Shown in pieces: positions 8,931 through 16,418 of a DNA stretch of 30,492 nt; position 1 is the first letter of the stretch; the number at the start of each line of letters is the position of its first letter. Position numbers and translations under genes: made by a program. This DNA is from an uncultured Alphaproteobacteria bacterium (GTDB lineage Bacteria > Pseudomonadota > Alphaproteobacteria > Caulobacterales > Caulobacteraceae). The stretch lies in the NCBI GenBank assembly GCA_903933475.1, contig CAIZKE010000101.1, forward strand, positions 1 through 30,492, given 5' to 3'. The notes under the pieces are model-generated. The model did no database searches and was not told the origin of the DNA. It was given only the letters and a program-made list of their open reading frames with translations.

Positions 8931-11057
8931 TCAGCCCTTCGGCGAAGCCGCAGTCCCGGTCGCCGTGCGGGTCTGGGACTTCTTGGACTCGGTGAGGATG
9001 TAGGCGCGCAGATCCTCCACCTCCTTGGCATTCAGGAACCGCGAGAAGCTCGCCATGCCGCGGCTGGCCAGGGCCCCGTCCAGCATGACCGATTTGAAGC
9101 TCTCGGCGCTGAGCAGCATCTGCGACTTGCGCAGGTCAGGTAGGTAGGTCCCGGAGACGCTGGGTCCATGACAGACCTGGCAGTTCTCGTGGTAGAGCGC
9201 GAAGCCATTCTTTGCATCGCCCTGGCCCGCCACGACCTGGGTCAGGTCGAGGGCCGGGATCTCGGGGATGACGTAGGGCTTGGCGGTCGCCTTGCCGCCC
9301 AGCTTGAAGACCATCAGCCGGCCAGCGAGCCGGGGACGATCCTTCAGCATGATCGACGCCGAGGTCGGACCCGCGCCGCCGTAGCCCACCATCAGGGCCA
9401 CGTACTGCTGGCCGTCCAGCTCATAGGTGGAGGGCGCTGCGACGATGCCGTTGCCGGTGTCCAGGCTCCAGAGCTTCTTGCCGGTGGCCGCCTCGTAGGC
9501 CACGAAGTCCCCTTCGCCCGCGCCCTGGAAGACCAGGCCGCCCGCCGTCGACAGGATGCCGCCGTTCCAGAAGAAGGGATGCTCGACGGTCCAGCGCGCC
9601 TTGCCCGCCACTGGATCCCAGGCGATCAGCTGGCCCTTGTACATGGCCTTGATGGCCTTGATCTGGGCGGCGTCGTCCGGAAGGGCGTTGGCCAGGATAT
9701 CGGTGCCGACGTTCCAGGCACCCGCCTTGTACTTGAAGTCCTTCACGTTGGTGTAGGCGAAGGGCGCCGTATGCGCAGGGATGTAGACCAACCCTTCCTT
9801 CGGGTTGAAGGCCATCGGATGCCAGTTGTGGGCGCCAAGAGGGCCCGGCAGGGCCATAGCCGGGGCGTTCTCGTAGCGCGCACCCTCGACCTCAATGGGA
9901 CGGCCGGTCTTCAGGTCGACGCCCTTGGCCCAGGTGACCGGGGCGTAGGCGTTGGCTGAGATCAGCTGCCCGGTGGCCCGGTCGATCACGTAGAAGAAGC
10001 CGTTCTTCGGAGCCTGCATCAGCACCTTGCGCGGCTGGCCGCCAATGGTCAGGTCCGCCAGCATGATGTGCTGGGTAGCGGTGTAGTCCCAGCTCTCGCC
10101 AGGCGTGGTCTGGTAGTGCCAGACGTACTCGCCGGTATCCGGCTTCAGGGCGAGGATGGAAGAGACGAACAGGTTGTCGCCCTTGCCGTCCGAACGCTTC
10201 TGGTGGTTCCAGGGCGTGCCATTGCCAACGCCGAGGTAGACGACATCCAGGGCCGGGTCATAGGCCATGGAGTCCCAGATGGTCGCGCCGCCGCCAGTCT
10301 TCTTCCAGGTCTCGCCGAACCAGGTGCCGGAGGCCTTTTCAGCCATGATCTTGTCCGAGGCCGCGCCGTCCGCCTTACCCTCGGGATTGGGCGCCGTATA
10401 GAAGCGCCAGGCCATATTGCCAGTCGCTGCATCGTAGGCGGAAACATAGCCGCGCACGCCGTACTCGGCGCCGCCGTTCCCGATCAGAACCTTGTCCTTC
10501 ACGATCCGGGGCGCGCCGGTGATGGTGTAGGGCTTGGAATTGTCGGTGGTCTGGACCGACCAGGCCGGCTTGCCAGTGTCGGCGTTCAGGGCGATGAGGC
10601 GCCCGTCAAGGGTGCCGAAATAGACCTTGCCCTTCCAGACTGCGACGCCGCGGTTCACGACATCGCAGCAGGCGTCAAAGCCCTTTGAGCCGTCGACCTT
10701 GGGATCATAGGACCACTTCAGCGCGCCGGTGCGCGCATCAAAGGCATAGACCTTCGACCAGGCCGTGGTGGTGTAGAGCACACCGTCGACCATGACCGGC
10801 GTAGCCTCCTGGCCGCGGTCGGTGTCGAACTCGTAGTACCAGGAAAGTCCCAGGTCCTTGACGTTCGAGATGTTGATCTTGTCGAGGGGGCTGTAGCGCT
10901 GCTCGTCGTAGGTCCGGCCGACAGCGAGCCACTCGCCGTTGCCGGTGGCCGAGGCCAGGCGCTGCCCGTCCACCCGACCACCCTTGCCGCCAGCCTGTCC
11001 GCAGGCTGCCAACAGGACCGTCAAGGCGAATACTCCCACAAGGCGCTTAAGCGTCAT
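8931..11057 (-). CDS. PQQ-dependent quinohaemoprotein alcohol dehydrogenase, lipoprotein
   Basis: This enzyme oxidises alcohols outside the cytoplasm, passing electrons from PQQ to a built-in cytochrome c. From the ATG at 11057-11055 (GGGGAGGG just upstream) it has 708 residues. The type II signal peptide ends LLAAC with Cys19 as lipid site. The beta-propeller has the vicinal cysteines Cys130-Cys131, a WDSMAYDP blade and the probable catalytic Asp324 in ESWDYTATQ. The residue two after Asp324 is Thr326, not the extra Asp of lanthanide enzymes, so a calcium form is expected. The C-terminal cytochrome domain has CQVCH (626-630), with Met658 or Met668 as candidate sixth ligand. Lipid anchoring and single-gene context are notable; substrate unknown. 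Confidence 0.93.
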   Translation of the reverse strand: MTLKRLVGVFALTVLLAACGQAGGKGGRVDGQRLASATGNGEWLAVGRTYDEQRYSPLDKINISNVKDLGLSWYYEFDTDRGQEATPVMVDGVLYTTTAWSKVYAFDARTGALKWSYDPKVDGSKGFDACCDVVNRGVAVWKGKVYFGTLDGRLIALNADTGKPAWSVQTTDNSKPYTITGAPRIVKDKVLIGNGGAEYGVRGYVSAYDAATGNMAWRFYTAPNPEGKADGAASDKIMAEKASGTWFGETWKKTGGGATIWDSMAYDPALDVVYLGVGNGTPWNHQKRSDGKGDNLFVSSILALKPDTGEYVWHYQTTPGESWDYTATQHIMLADLTIGGQPRKVLMQAPKNGFFYVIDRATGQLISANAYAPVTWAKGVDLKTGRPIEVEGARYENAPAMALPGPLGAHNWHPMAFNPKEGLVYIPAHTAPFAYTNVKDFKYKAGAWNVGTDILANALPDDAAQIKAIKAMYKGQLIAWDPVAGKARWTVEHPFFWNGGILSTAGGLVFQGAGEGDFVAYEAATGKKLWSLDTGNGIVAAPSTYELDGQQYVALMVGYGGAGPTSASIMLKDRPRLAGRLMVFKLGGKATAKPYVIPEIPALDLTQVVAGQGDAKNGFALYHENCQVCHGPSVSGTYLPDLRKSQMLLSAESFKSVMLDGALASRGMASFSRFLNAKEVEDLRAYILTESKKSQTRTATGTAASPKG

Positions 11058-11125
11058 CGTTCCCTCCCCGGATCGGCCACATTGGGCCAACCGGGAGTAT
11101 GCGCAAGCAGGCCGGGACGGCAAGC

Positions 11126-11142
11126 CGTGACGTTACGTCACG
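11126..11142. promoter_or_regulatory. 17-bp perfect palindrome, candidate operator
   Basis: CGTGACGTTACGTCACG has eight-base arms around a central T. It lies in the 201-base divergent region between the alcohol dehydrogenase gene and tacA. On the minus strand it ends three bases before a possible -35 (TTGCCG), which is followed 16 bases later by CATACT, so it could be an activator site for the dehydrogenase. The rest of 11058-11258 holds these promoters and the tacA leader. The cognate regulator is not identifiable here. Confidence 0.5.
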
Positions 11143-11180
11143 TGTCGAGCCCGTTAACCTCTTGCTCACACGCCGGAAAC

Positions 11181-11222
11181 CCCGCCTTTACCTGGGGCCG
11201 CCACAGTGCCGGGTAAGGCGGG
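11181..11222 (+). repeat. Inverted repeat in the tacA leader
   Basis: CCCGCCTTTACC (11181-11192) and GGTAAGGCGGG (11212-11222) are complementary with one bulged base across a 19-base loop. It ends 36 bases before the tacA ATG. It could be an mRNA hairpin in the leader or a spaced operator. There is no T-run. Confidence 0.4.
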
Positions 11223-11258
11223 CTGGATCGCAGGCCACGCGCCGGGGAATTGGATTAG

Positions 11259-12728
11259 ATGAGTAAGACGATTGTCGTGGTGGATGATGATCCGACCCAG
11301 AGGCGCCTGATCCAGGCCGTCCTCGAGCGGGAGGGCTTCACTGCCGCGCTTCTGGAGGGCGGGGATGCCCTGCTGGCGCGCCTTGCGTCCGGTTCCCCCT
11401 GCGACCTGATCCTGCTGGATCTCGTCATGCCCGGGCGTTCCGGCCTGGAAACCCTTTCCGAACTTCGATCGCGCGCCCACCAGCAGCCGGTCATCGTGCT
11501 GACGGCTTCCGGCGGGATCGACACCGTGGTCCAGGCCATGCAGGCCGGCGCCACGGACTTCTTCGTCAAGCCGGCGTCGCCGGAGCGCATCACCATCTCG
11601 ATCCACAACGCCCTGTCCATCGGGGCGCTTCGCTCGGAGGTCGCCCAGCTGCGAAAGCGGGCTGAAGGCAGGACGACCTTCAGTGACCTGGTGGGCACAT
11701 CCGCCGCCATGGTCCATGTCCGAAGGATGGGCGAGCGCGCGGCACGATCCTCGATCCCCGTGCTGATCTCCGGGGAAAGCGGTGTCGGCAAGGAAGTGGT
11801 CGCCCGGGCGGTGCACGGCTCGTCGGACCGCGCCGGCCGGCCCTTTGTCGCCGTGAACTGCGGGGCCATCCCCGAGGCGCTCGTCGAGTCCATCCTGTTC
11901 GGCCACGAGAAGGGCAGCTTCACGGGCGCCACGGAACGCCATGCCGGGAAGTTCCAGGAAGCGAACGGCGGAACCCTGCTTCTCGACGAGGTCAGCGAGC
12001 TTCCCCTGGACATGCAGGTCAAGCTCCTGCGCGTCCTGCAGGAGGGCGAGGTGGATCCGGTCGGCGCCCGCAGGTCGGTCAAGGTGGATGTCCGGATCAT
12101 CTCGGCAACCAACCGCGACCTCACCCGGGCCGTCGCCGAAGGTACCTTCCGTGAGGATCTCTTCTACCGGCTGAATGTGTTCCCCATCGAGGCGCCACCC
12201 CTGCGCGGACGCCGAGAGGACATTCCCGATCTGGCGGACTCCTTCATCCGGCGCTTCAGCCTGGAAGAGGGCCGGCCCATCACCCGCCTCACGCCAGAGA
12301 CCCTGAGCCTGTTGGTCAACCACGACTGGCCGGGGAACATCCGGCAACTGGAAAACGCGATCTACAGGGCCATCGTCCTGGCAGACGGTCCGACGCTCCA
12401 GCCCTTCGACTTTCCGGCGATCTCGGGACTGTCTCCGCCTGCACTCGCCGCCGTTGGCGAGAAGCCACAGCCCACATGGGAGGCCGCCGACGCCTCCCTG
12501 GTCGCAGCAGCCGCCGGCCAGGGCGAGAGTCCCGTGCGAGTTCTCGACGAAGATGGCCACATCCGGTCGCTTGAGGCGATCGAAGGCGATCTGATCCGCC
12601 TGGCGATCGAGCGTTACGAAGGACACATGAGCGAGATTGCTCGGCGACTGGGGATCGGAAGATCAACCCTCTACCGGAAGGTCAGGGAGAACGGCCTTGA
12701 TGACCTCGCGGGTCTTGCAAAGGCCTGA
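11259..12728 (+). CDS. tacA: Sigma-54-dependent response regulator, TacA-like
   Basis: This is an NtrC-family activator of 489 residues. The receiver domain (1-120) has acidic pocket Asp10-Asp11, phospho-acceptor Asp54, Thr82 and Lys104. The AAA+ domain (about 144-370) has Walker A GESGVGKE (172-179), the sigma-54 contact loop GSFTGA (219-224; Ser in place of the usual Ala) and Walker B ending DE (243-244). The C-terminal Fis-type helix-turn-helix is in SEIARRLGIGRSTLYRKV. In Caulobacter, TacA receives phosphate through the ShkA-ShpA relay and activates stalk genes. Length, N-terminus and the nearby gapR match my recollection of the tacA locus. No histidine kinase is adjacent. Confidence 0.88.
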   Translation: MSKTIVVVDDDPTQRRLIQAVLEREGFTAALLEGGDALLARLASGSPCDLILLDLVMPGRSGLETLSELRSRAHQQPVIVLTASGGIDTVVQAMQAGATDFFVKPASPERITISIHNALSIGALRSEVAQLRKRAEGRTTFSDLVGTSAAMVHVRRMGERAARSSIPVLISGESGVGKEVVARAVHGSSDRAGRPFVAVNCGAIPEALVESILFGHEKGSFTGATERHAGKFQEANGGTLLLDEVSELPLDMQVKLLRVLQEGEVDPVGARRSVKVDVRIISATNRDLTRAVAEGTFREDLFYRLNVFPIEAPPLRGRREDIPDLADSFIRRFSLEEGRPITRLTPETLSLLVNHDWPGNIRQLENAIYRAIVLADGPTLQPFDFPAISGLSPPALAAVGEKPQPTWEAADASLVAAAAGQGESPVRVLDEDGHIRSLEAIEGDLIRLAIERYEGHMSEIARRLGIGRSTLYRKVRENGLDDLAGLAKA

Positions 12729-12751
12729 CCCCCGACTTCGAGACCTGGGGT

Positions 12752-12786
12752 CTGTTCCGCAACCCGGCTCCCGCCTATCGGAACAG
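12752..12786. terminator. Hairpin between convergent tacA and the DUF gene
   Basis: CTGTTCCG (12752-12759) and CGGAACAG (12779-12786) form a perfect eight-base inverted repeat with a 19-base loop in the 61-base convergent gap. It could act on both strands as a transcript end. There is no T-run, so intrinsic termination would be weak. Confidence 0.45.
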
Positions 12787-12789
12787 GAG

Positions 12790-13134
12790 CTAGGCCTCGT
12801 CGCTGGCCGACGTACCCGGACGGCGCCTTCGCCCTGGCACGCCCCTGGCGAAGCGAGCGGTCTTTGCGTCAGTCTCCCCGCCCGCCGCCTTTGCGGCGAT
12901 CTCCTTGAGCTTTCTCTGCTGGAGCGCCGACAGCGCCTGGCCTGGGGCCCCCTTCTCCGGGTCGCCGAAGGCCCGGCCGAAGGTGAGGATCCGGGTCTCG
13001 ACCGAGCCTAGAAACTCGCCCTCCCATTCCGAAAGATCGACCCCGGAGCGTTCCGCCTTCCGCCGCGCCCGTCGGAGCGCATTCAGCGCCGAACGGCGCG
13101 CCGCTTCCCTCGGATCGGGTGGACGGGACTTCAA
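12790..13134 (-). CDS. Small basic conserved-type protein of unknown function downstream of gapR
   Basis: I do not recognise this 114-residue protein. It is rich in Arg and Ala, with a charged helical N-terminus (REAARRSALNALRRARRKAE), a central block DLSEWEGEFLGSVETRILTFGRAFGDP and a basic disordered tail. There is no signal peptide or membrane segment. The only available start is a TTG at 13134-13132 that overlaps the gapR TGA (TTGA), which implies translational coupling to gapR; no internal Met exists. The central block looks like a folded core and the reading frame is uninterrupted, so it is probably real. A nucleic-acid role is suggested only by its charge and position. Confidence 0.65.
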   Translation of the reverse strand: MKSRPPDPREAARRSALNALRRARRKAERSGVDLSEWEGEFLGSVETRILTFGRAFGDPEKGAPGQALSALQQRKLKEIAAKAAGGETDAKTARFARGVPGRRRRPGTSASDEA

Positions 13135-13397
13135 ATCTCGCCGATCGCAGCGAGGTAGAGGTCGAGGATGGCCTCCTCTTCCTGGCGCTTGGCGCGATCC
13201 TGCTTGCGGATCCGGACGACCTTGCGGATGATCTTGGTGTCAAAGCCGCCACCCTTGGCCTCGGCGAAGATCTCTTTGATCTGCTCCATGACCTCGGACT
13301 TTTCCTGCTCGAGGCGCTCGACCCGCTCAATGATGGTCCGCAGCCGTCCCTGGGCATCCTGGTTCAGAACTTCGGAGTGGGCGTCTTCACCGGACAT
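13131..13397 (-). CDS. gapR: Nucleoid-associated protein GapR (DUF2312)
   Basis: GapR is a small alphaproteobacterial DNA-binding protein that encircles overtwisted DNA ahead of replication forks and highly transcribed genes, and supports chromosome replication in Caulobacter. This copy has 88 residues. The N-terminal coiled coil (about 14-50, LRTIIERVERLEQEKSEVM) is followed by the basic segment IIRKVVRIRKQDRAKRQEEE and a short C-terminal helix ending LYLAAIGEI, as in the family. AGGAG lies about ten bases before the ATG. It is transcribed away from rpmJ-side DNA and is followed by an overlapping unknown gene. Confidence 0.95.
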   Translation of the reverse strand: MSGEDAHSEVLNQDAQGRLRTIIERVERLEQEKSEVMEQIKEIFAEAKGGGFDTKIIRKVVRIRKQDRAKRQEEEAILDLYLAAIGEI

Positions 13398-13547
13398 GAC
13401 ATCAGGCTCCTGCAGGATTGTGTCGGGGTTGGGGCGGGGAACCTAACCGTGCAGGCGAGCAGAGTCGCGCGTTCAGCCGCCCTTTGGGGGCGGCGGAGGC
13501 GGATCATCTGTGGAAAACCTTCTGCCCCGGGGGGCGGCGCAGGCGTA
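13398..13547 (-). promoter_or_regulatory. rpmJ-gapR intergenic region with hairpins and a DnaA-box-like site
   Basis: This 150-base gap carries the gapR leader. On the minus strand a GC-rich imperfect hairpin followed by GGTTTTCC (about 13543-13511) could end the rpmJ transcript. Next comes TTTTCCACA (13517-13509), one mismatch from the DnaA box TTATNCACA. A perfect seven-base stem GCCGCCC/GGGCGGC with a five-base loop lies at 13476-13494. The gapR promoter should lie here, but I could not fix its -35 and -10. Confidence 0.4.
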
Positions 13548-13673
13548 TCAGCCCTGCTTCGCCTTGAAGCGCGGGTTGGTCTTGTTGATGACGTAGACCA
13601 CGCCCTTGCGGCGCACGAGCTTGCAGTCGCGGTGGCGCGTCTTGAGCGACTTGAGCGAGCTTCTGACCTTCAT
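13548..13673 (-). CDS. rpmJ: 50S ribosomal protein L36, zinc-free type
   Basis: L36 is a small basic protein of the large ribosomal subunit. The 41-residue product starts MKVRSSLKSLKTRHRDCKLV and ends NKTNPRFKAKQG. The classical form binds zinc with three Cys and one His; this one keeps a single Cys (Cys17), so it is the Cys-minus (YkgO-like) form, which is normal in many alphaproteobacteria. The start is the internal ATG at 13673-13671; a longer upstream reading frame is spurious. A good housekeeping-type promoter lies upstream. Confidence 0.95.
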   Translation of the reverse strand: MKVRSSLKSLKTRHRDCKLVRRKGVVYVINKTNPRFKAKQG

Positions 13674-13728
13674 GACCTTCGACTTCTCTGGGTGCGGGAC
13701 AGGGGCCCGGGCGACCAAGTGAGCGGCG

Positions 13729-13757
13729 CGTATACGGAACGGGTCGCGCCGAGTCAA
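13729..13757 (-). promoter_or_regulatory. Predicted sigma-70-type promoter of rpmJ
   Basis: On the minus strand TTGACT (13757-13752) is followed after exactly 17 bases by TATACG (13734-13729). Transcription would start near 13722, leaving a leader of about 50 bases before rpmJ. The -35 overlaps GACTC, a GANTC site of the kind methylated by CcrM in Caulobacterales. Confidence 0.6.
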
Positions 13758-13793
13758 TTGCCCCCGCGACCGGAGCGGCCTAATCCTTTTGGC

Positions 13794-15011
13794 ATGAAAC
13801 GTCGCACCTTTCTCGCCACCGCCGCGGCCGCGCTCGCGACCCCCGCGCAGGGATCGGACCCCGTCGCTGCCAGGACCGAGTCGGTCGACGCCGCCTTTCG
13901 GGCCTGGCTCGACGGCTTCAGGAAGACTGCGGTCGGCTCAGGCCTGCCTGCCGACCTGGTGGATCGGGAGCTCGACGGACTGACGCCGGATCCCAGGGTC
14001 CGTGGATCCGACCGCAACCAGCCGGAGTTCTCCAGACCCTTCAGCCATTACGTGCGACGGGCGGCCTCGGAGGATCAGGCCGCAATCGGGCGCCGCCGTC
14101 TCGCCAGCCTCGATGCCGGTACCCTGTCCAGGATCGAATCCGAGCGGGGCGTGCCTCGGGAAATCCTAGGGGCCATATGGGGCATGGAGTCCGGGTACGG
14201 GGCGGCAATGGGCAATCAAGACGTGATCCGCTCCATGGCGACCCTCGCCGCCGACGGCCGCAGGCGTGCCTTTGCCGAGGAACAGCTTCTTGCGGCATTG
14301 AGGATGCTGGCCTCCAGGGAGGTTTCGCGCGCCCAGCTGGTCGGATCCTGGGCGGGTGCCATGGGGCAGACCCAGTTCATCCCCTCCAACTTCCTGAGGC
14401 TGGCGGTGGATGGGGACGGGGACGGCCGGCGGGACGTTTGGGGTTCTGCGATCGACGCCCTCGCGTCTTCGGCAAACCTGCTCTCCCAAGCGGGCTGGAG
14501 GCGCCAGGAGCCCTGGGCGATCGAGGCCACCGTACCCGAGGGGTTCGACTATTCAGTTTGCGAGGTCCTGACCTGCCCCCTGTCCGAGTGGGCGGACCTG
14601 GGCGTATCAAGGGCTGGGAGTGGCGGCTGGCCGGACGGGACCAGAGAGGCCAGTCTGATCGCGCCCACGGGGGCGGGCGGGCCCCTGTTCCTGCTGCTGG
14701 CCAATCATTTCGTGATCCGCCGCTACAACAACGCTGTGACCTACGCCGTGGCGGTGGGTCTGCTGGCGGACCAGATCGCCGGACTTCCGGGGCCGGTCCG
14801 ACCCTGGCCGGAGGAGACCCCCCTGTCCCTTTCGGACCGGACCGGGGCCCAGACCGCCTTGAAGTCGCAAGGATACGACGTTGGAGAGGTCGACGGGGTC
14901 ATGGGGCTGAAGTCGCGTCAGGCCCTGCGCGCCTGGCAGAAATCCCGCGGCCTTGTGGCGGACGGCTACCTGTCCCCAGACATGATCGCAAGGCTCCGCA
15001 GCGCCGGTTAG
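13794..15011 (+). CDS. Lytic murein transglycosylase (MltB-like, SLT_2) with peptidoglycan-binding domain
   Basis: This periplasmic enzyme cleaves peptidoglycan glycan strands to form anhydromuropeptides. The chosen start (13794) begins MKRRTFLATAAAALATPAQG, an RR-containing export signal, and gives 405 residues; the open frame extends further upstream but overlaps rpmJ and gapR. The catalytic domain (about 30-330) has GIWGMESGYG with the general acid Glu132 and the later GAMGQTQFIPSNF segment typical of the family. Residues about 340-402 form a PG_binding_1 domain (QGYDVGEVDGVMGLKSRQAL). It is divergent from rpmJ and its stop overlaps the convergent MFS gene by three bases. Confidence 0.92.
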   Translation: MKRRTFLATAAAALATPAQGSDPVAARTESVDAAFRAWLDGFRKTAVGSGLPADLVDRELDGLTPDPRVRGSDRNQPEFSRPFSHYVRRAASEDQAAIGRRRLASLDAGTLSRIESERGVPREILGAIWGMESGYGAAMGNQDVIRSMATLAADGRRRAFAEEQLLAALRMLASREVSRAQLVGSWAGAMGQTQFIPSNFLRLAVDGDGDGRRDVWGSAIDALASSANLLSQAGWRRQEPWAIEATVPEGFDYSVCEVLTCPLSEWADLGVSRAGSGGWPDGTREASLIAPTGAGGPLFLLLANHFVIRRYNNAVTYAVAVGLLADQIAGLPGPVRPWPEETPLSLSDRTGAQTALKSQGYDVGEVDGVMGLKSRQALRAWQKSRGLVADGYLSPDMIARLRSAG

Positions 15012-16309
15012 ACCAGCGCCTGGTCCGGCCCCTCGACCCGGGCGGGCCGCGGATTGGCGGACCTCAGCTGGGGGTTCCGATAGGCGTAGATCAACATCGC
15101 GACCATCAGCACGGCGTTCAGGAGGAAGGGCGCGGCCTGGATGTGCTGGTAGAGAAGGACAAAGGCGGGCGCGAGAACCACGTTGATCCCATTAACGGCC
15201 GCAATCGCGCCGGCGGCGCGCGCCTGCTCCTCGAGGCGAACGGCCAGGGAGGCCCCCACCGTGAAGCCCGGGCGGGCGAGGCCGAACCCCAGGCTTGAAA
15301 TGGCGTAGCCGGCCACCACGCCCCAGTAGTCCGGCGCAGCCGCAACGATCAGGTTACCCAAAGCTGCGATGCCGACGCCCCAGCGCAGAAGCTGACGCGG
15401 CGTCATTGCGAACCGCGGGATGAGGCCCCACTGGGCGAGAAGCCCCGCCATGGCGCCGAACATCATGGCGATGGCGATGAAGCCCTGGGCGACGGTCGGG
15501 GAGACCCCGAGCTTGTCAATGATCAGGAAGCCGAGGGTCTGGCCCTGGGCCGTCTGGCTGACCGCGACGATGAATCCGTAGATCAGGAAGGGTGTCAGCC
15601 GGGGGTCCAGCCACATAGGCCGGCCACGCACTCCCGGCTCCGACTGAGGGGATTTCCCCGGCGACGTCAGGGGCCAATAGACGCTCTCGGGTAGCCGGCG
15701 CCAGACGATTACGAGCATGACGCCGGCAATGACGGCAAAGCAGGCCATGGGCCCCGCCAGGCCGAGCAGGGGCAGGATGAAGAGCGGCGCGAGGAAGGGA
15801 CCGATCACAGTTCCCAGGCTGAAGGCCCCCGCGAGGCCGGAGATGGACTGGGTACGCTGCGCCTCGGGCGTGTACTCGGCCACATAGGCCTGGGTCGCGG
15901 GGTTCGACGCCGCTCCGAACAGGCCGAAGAGGGCCCGGGCCAACAGAAAGAGGATGAAGATCACGACTGGTGCCGCCAGCTGGTGCAGACCGGCGGCCAC
16001 CACCACCGCGCAGAGGGCCATGGAGACCATGAACCCCGCCAGCCCCACCATCATCAGGGGCTTGCGTCCGTAGCGATCAGACATCCGAGCCCAGAAGGGC
16101 GAGGAAAAGGCCCAGAGCAGGGCCGATAGCGAAAAGACCGCGGCGACCATCGGGTCCGGCATCCCGATCGACCGGCCAATGGCGGGAAGTACGGAGATCA
16201 TCCCGGTGTTTCCCATGGCCGTGACCATGGAGACTGCGAAGATGATCGCGAAGGAGGACCGCGGCAGGCCGCTGGGACCTCCAGCCGCGGGCGTGGACGC
16301 GGTGGACAT
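15008..16309 (-). CDS. MFS transporter, probable drug/metabolite exporter
   Basis: This is a major facilitator superfamily protein with twelve predicted membrane segments, 433 residues from the ATG at 16309-16307. A GTG 12 codons upstream is possible but would add a charged leader. The motif-A loop between helices 2 and 3 reads FWARMSDRYGRKPLMM, the signature of the DHA-type families. The TM5 region contains a GTVIGPFLAPLF segment, close to antiporter motif C. Substrate is unknown. It faces motA divergently, and its TAA overlaps the end of the transglycosylase gene. Confidence 0.88.
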   Translation of the reverse strand: MSTASTPAAGGPSGLPRSSFAIIFAVSMVTAMGNTGMISVLPAIGRSIGMPDPMVAAVFSLSALLWAFSSPFWARMSDRYGRKPLMMVGLAGFMVSMALCAVVVAAGLHQLAAPVVIFILFLLARALFGLFGAASNPATQAYVAEYTPEAQRTQSISGLAGAFSLGTVIGPFLAPLFILPLLGLAGPMACFAVIAGVMLVIVWRRLPESVYWPLTSPGKSPQSEPGVRGRPMWLDPRLTPFLIYGFIVAVSQTAQGQTLGFLIIDKLGVSPTVAQGFIAIAMMFGAMAGLLAQWGLIPRFAMTPRQLLRWGVGIAALGNLIVAAAPDYWGVVAGYAISSLGFGLARPGFTVGASLAVRLEEQARAAGAIAAVNGINVVLAPAFVLLYQHIQAAPFLLNAVLMVAMLIYAYRNPQLRSANPRPARVEGPDQALV

Positions 16310-16418
16310 GGTCGGGTGATAGTTCCGCCACAGCCATCGTGCCACCCCTGATCATGCTCACCGGACGTTAAGCATTCCGGTCCACCTTGGGGTCCGGTTC
16401 AAATCAGGCGCCGTTCGC

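Noticed and set aside
11058..11110. TGGCCC-N-TGGCC upstream of the alcohol dehydrogenase as a sigma-54 promoter
   Set aside because: The GG to GC spacing is one base short of the -24/-12 requirement and the sequence is symmetric GC-rich DNA.
11150..11170. A CtrA box upstream of tacA
   Set aside because: Only one TTAA half-site (11154-11157) is present; the second half expected seven bases later reads CTCA.
11166..12626. A 486-codon minus-strand frame opposite tacA
   Set aside because: The plus-strand frame has complete receiver, AAA+ and HTH motifs; the opposite frame shows only low-complexity antisense composition.
13119..13793. An N-terminal extension of the transglycosylase
   Set aside because: It runs antisense through rpmJ and gapR, whereas the ATG at 13794 begins a normal export signal.
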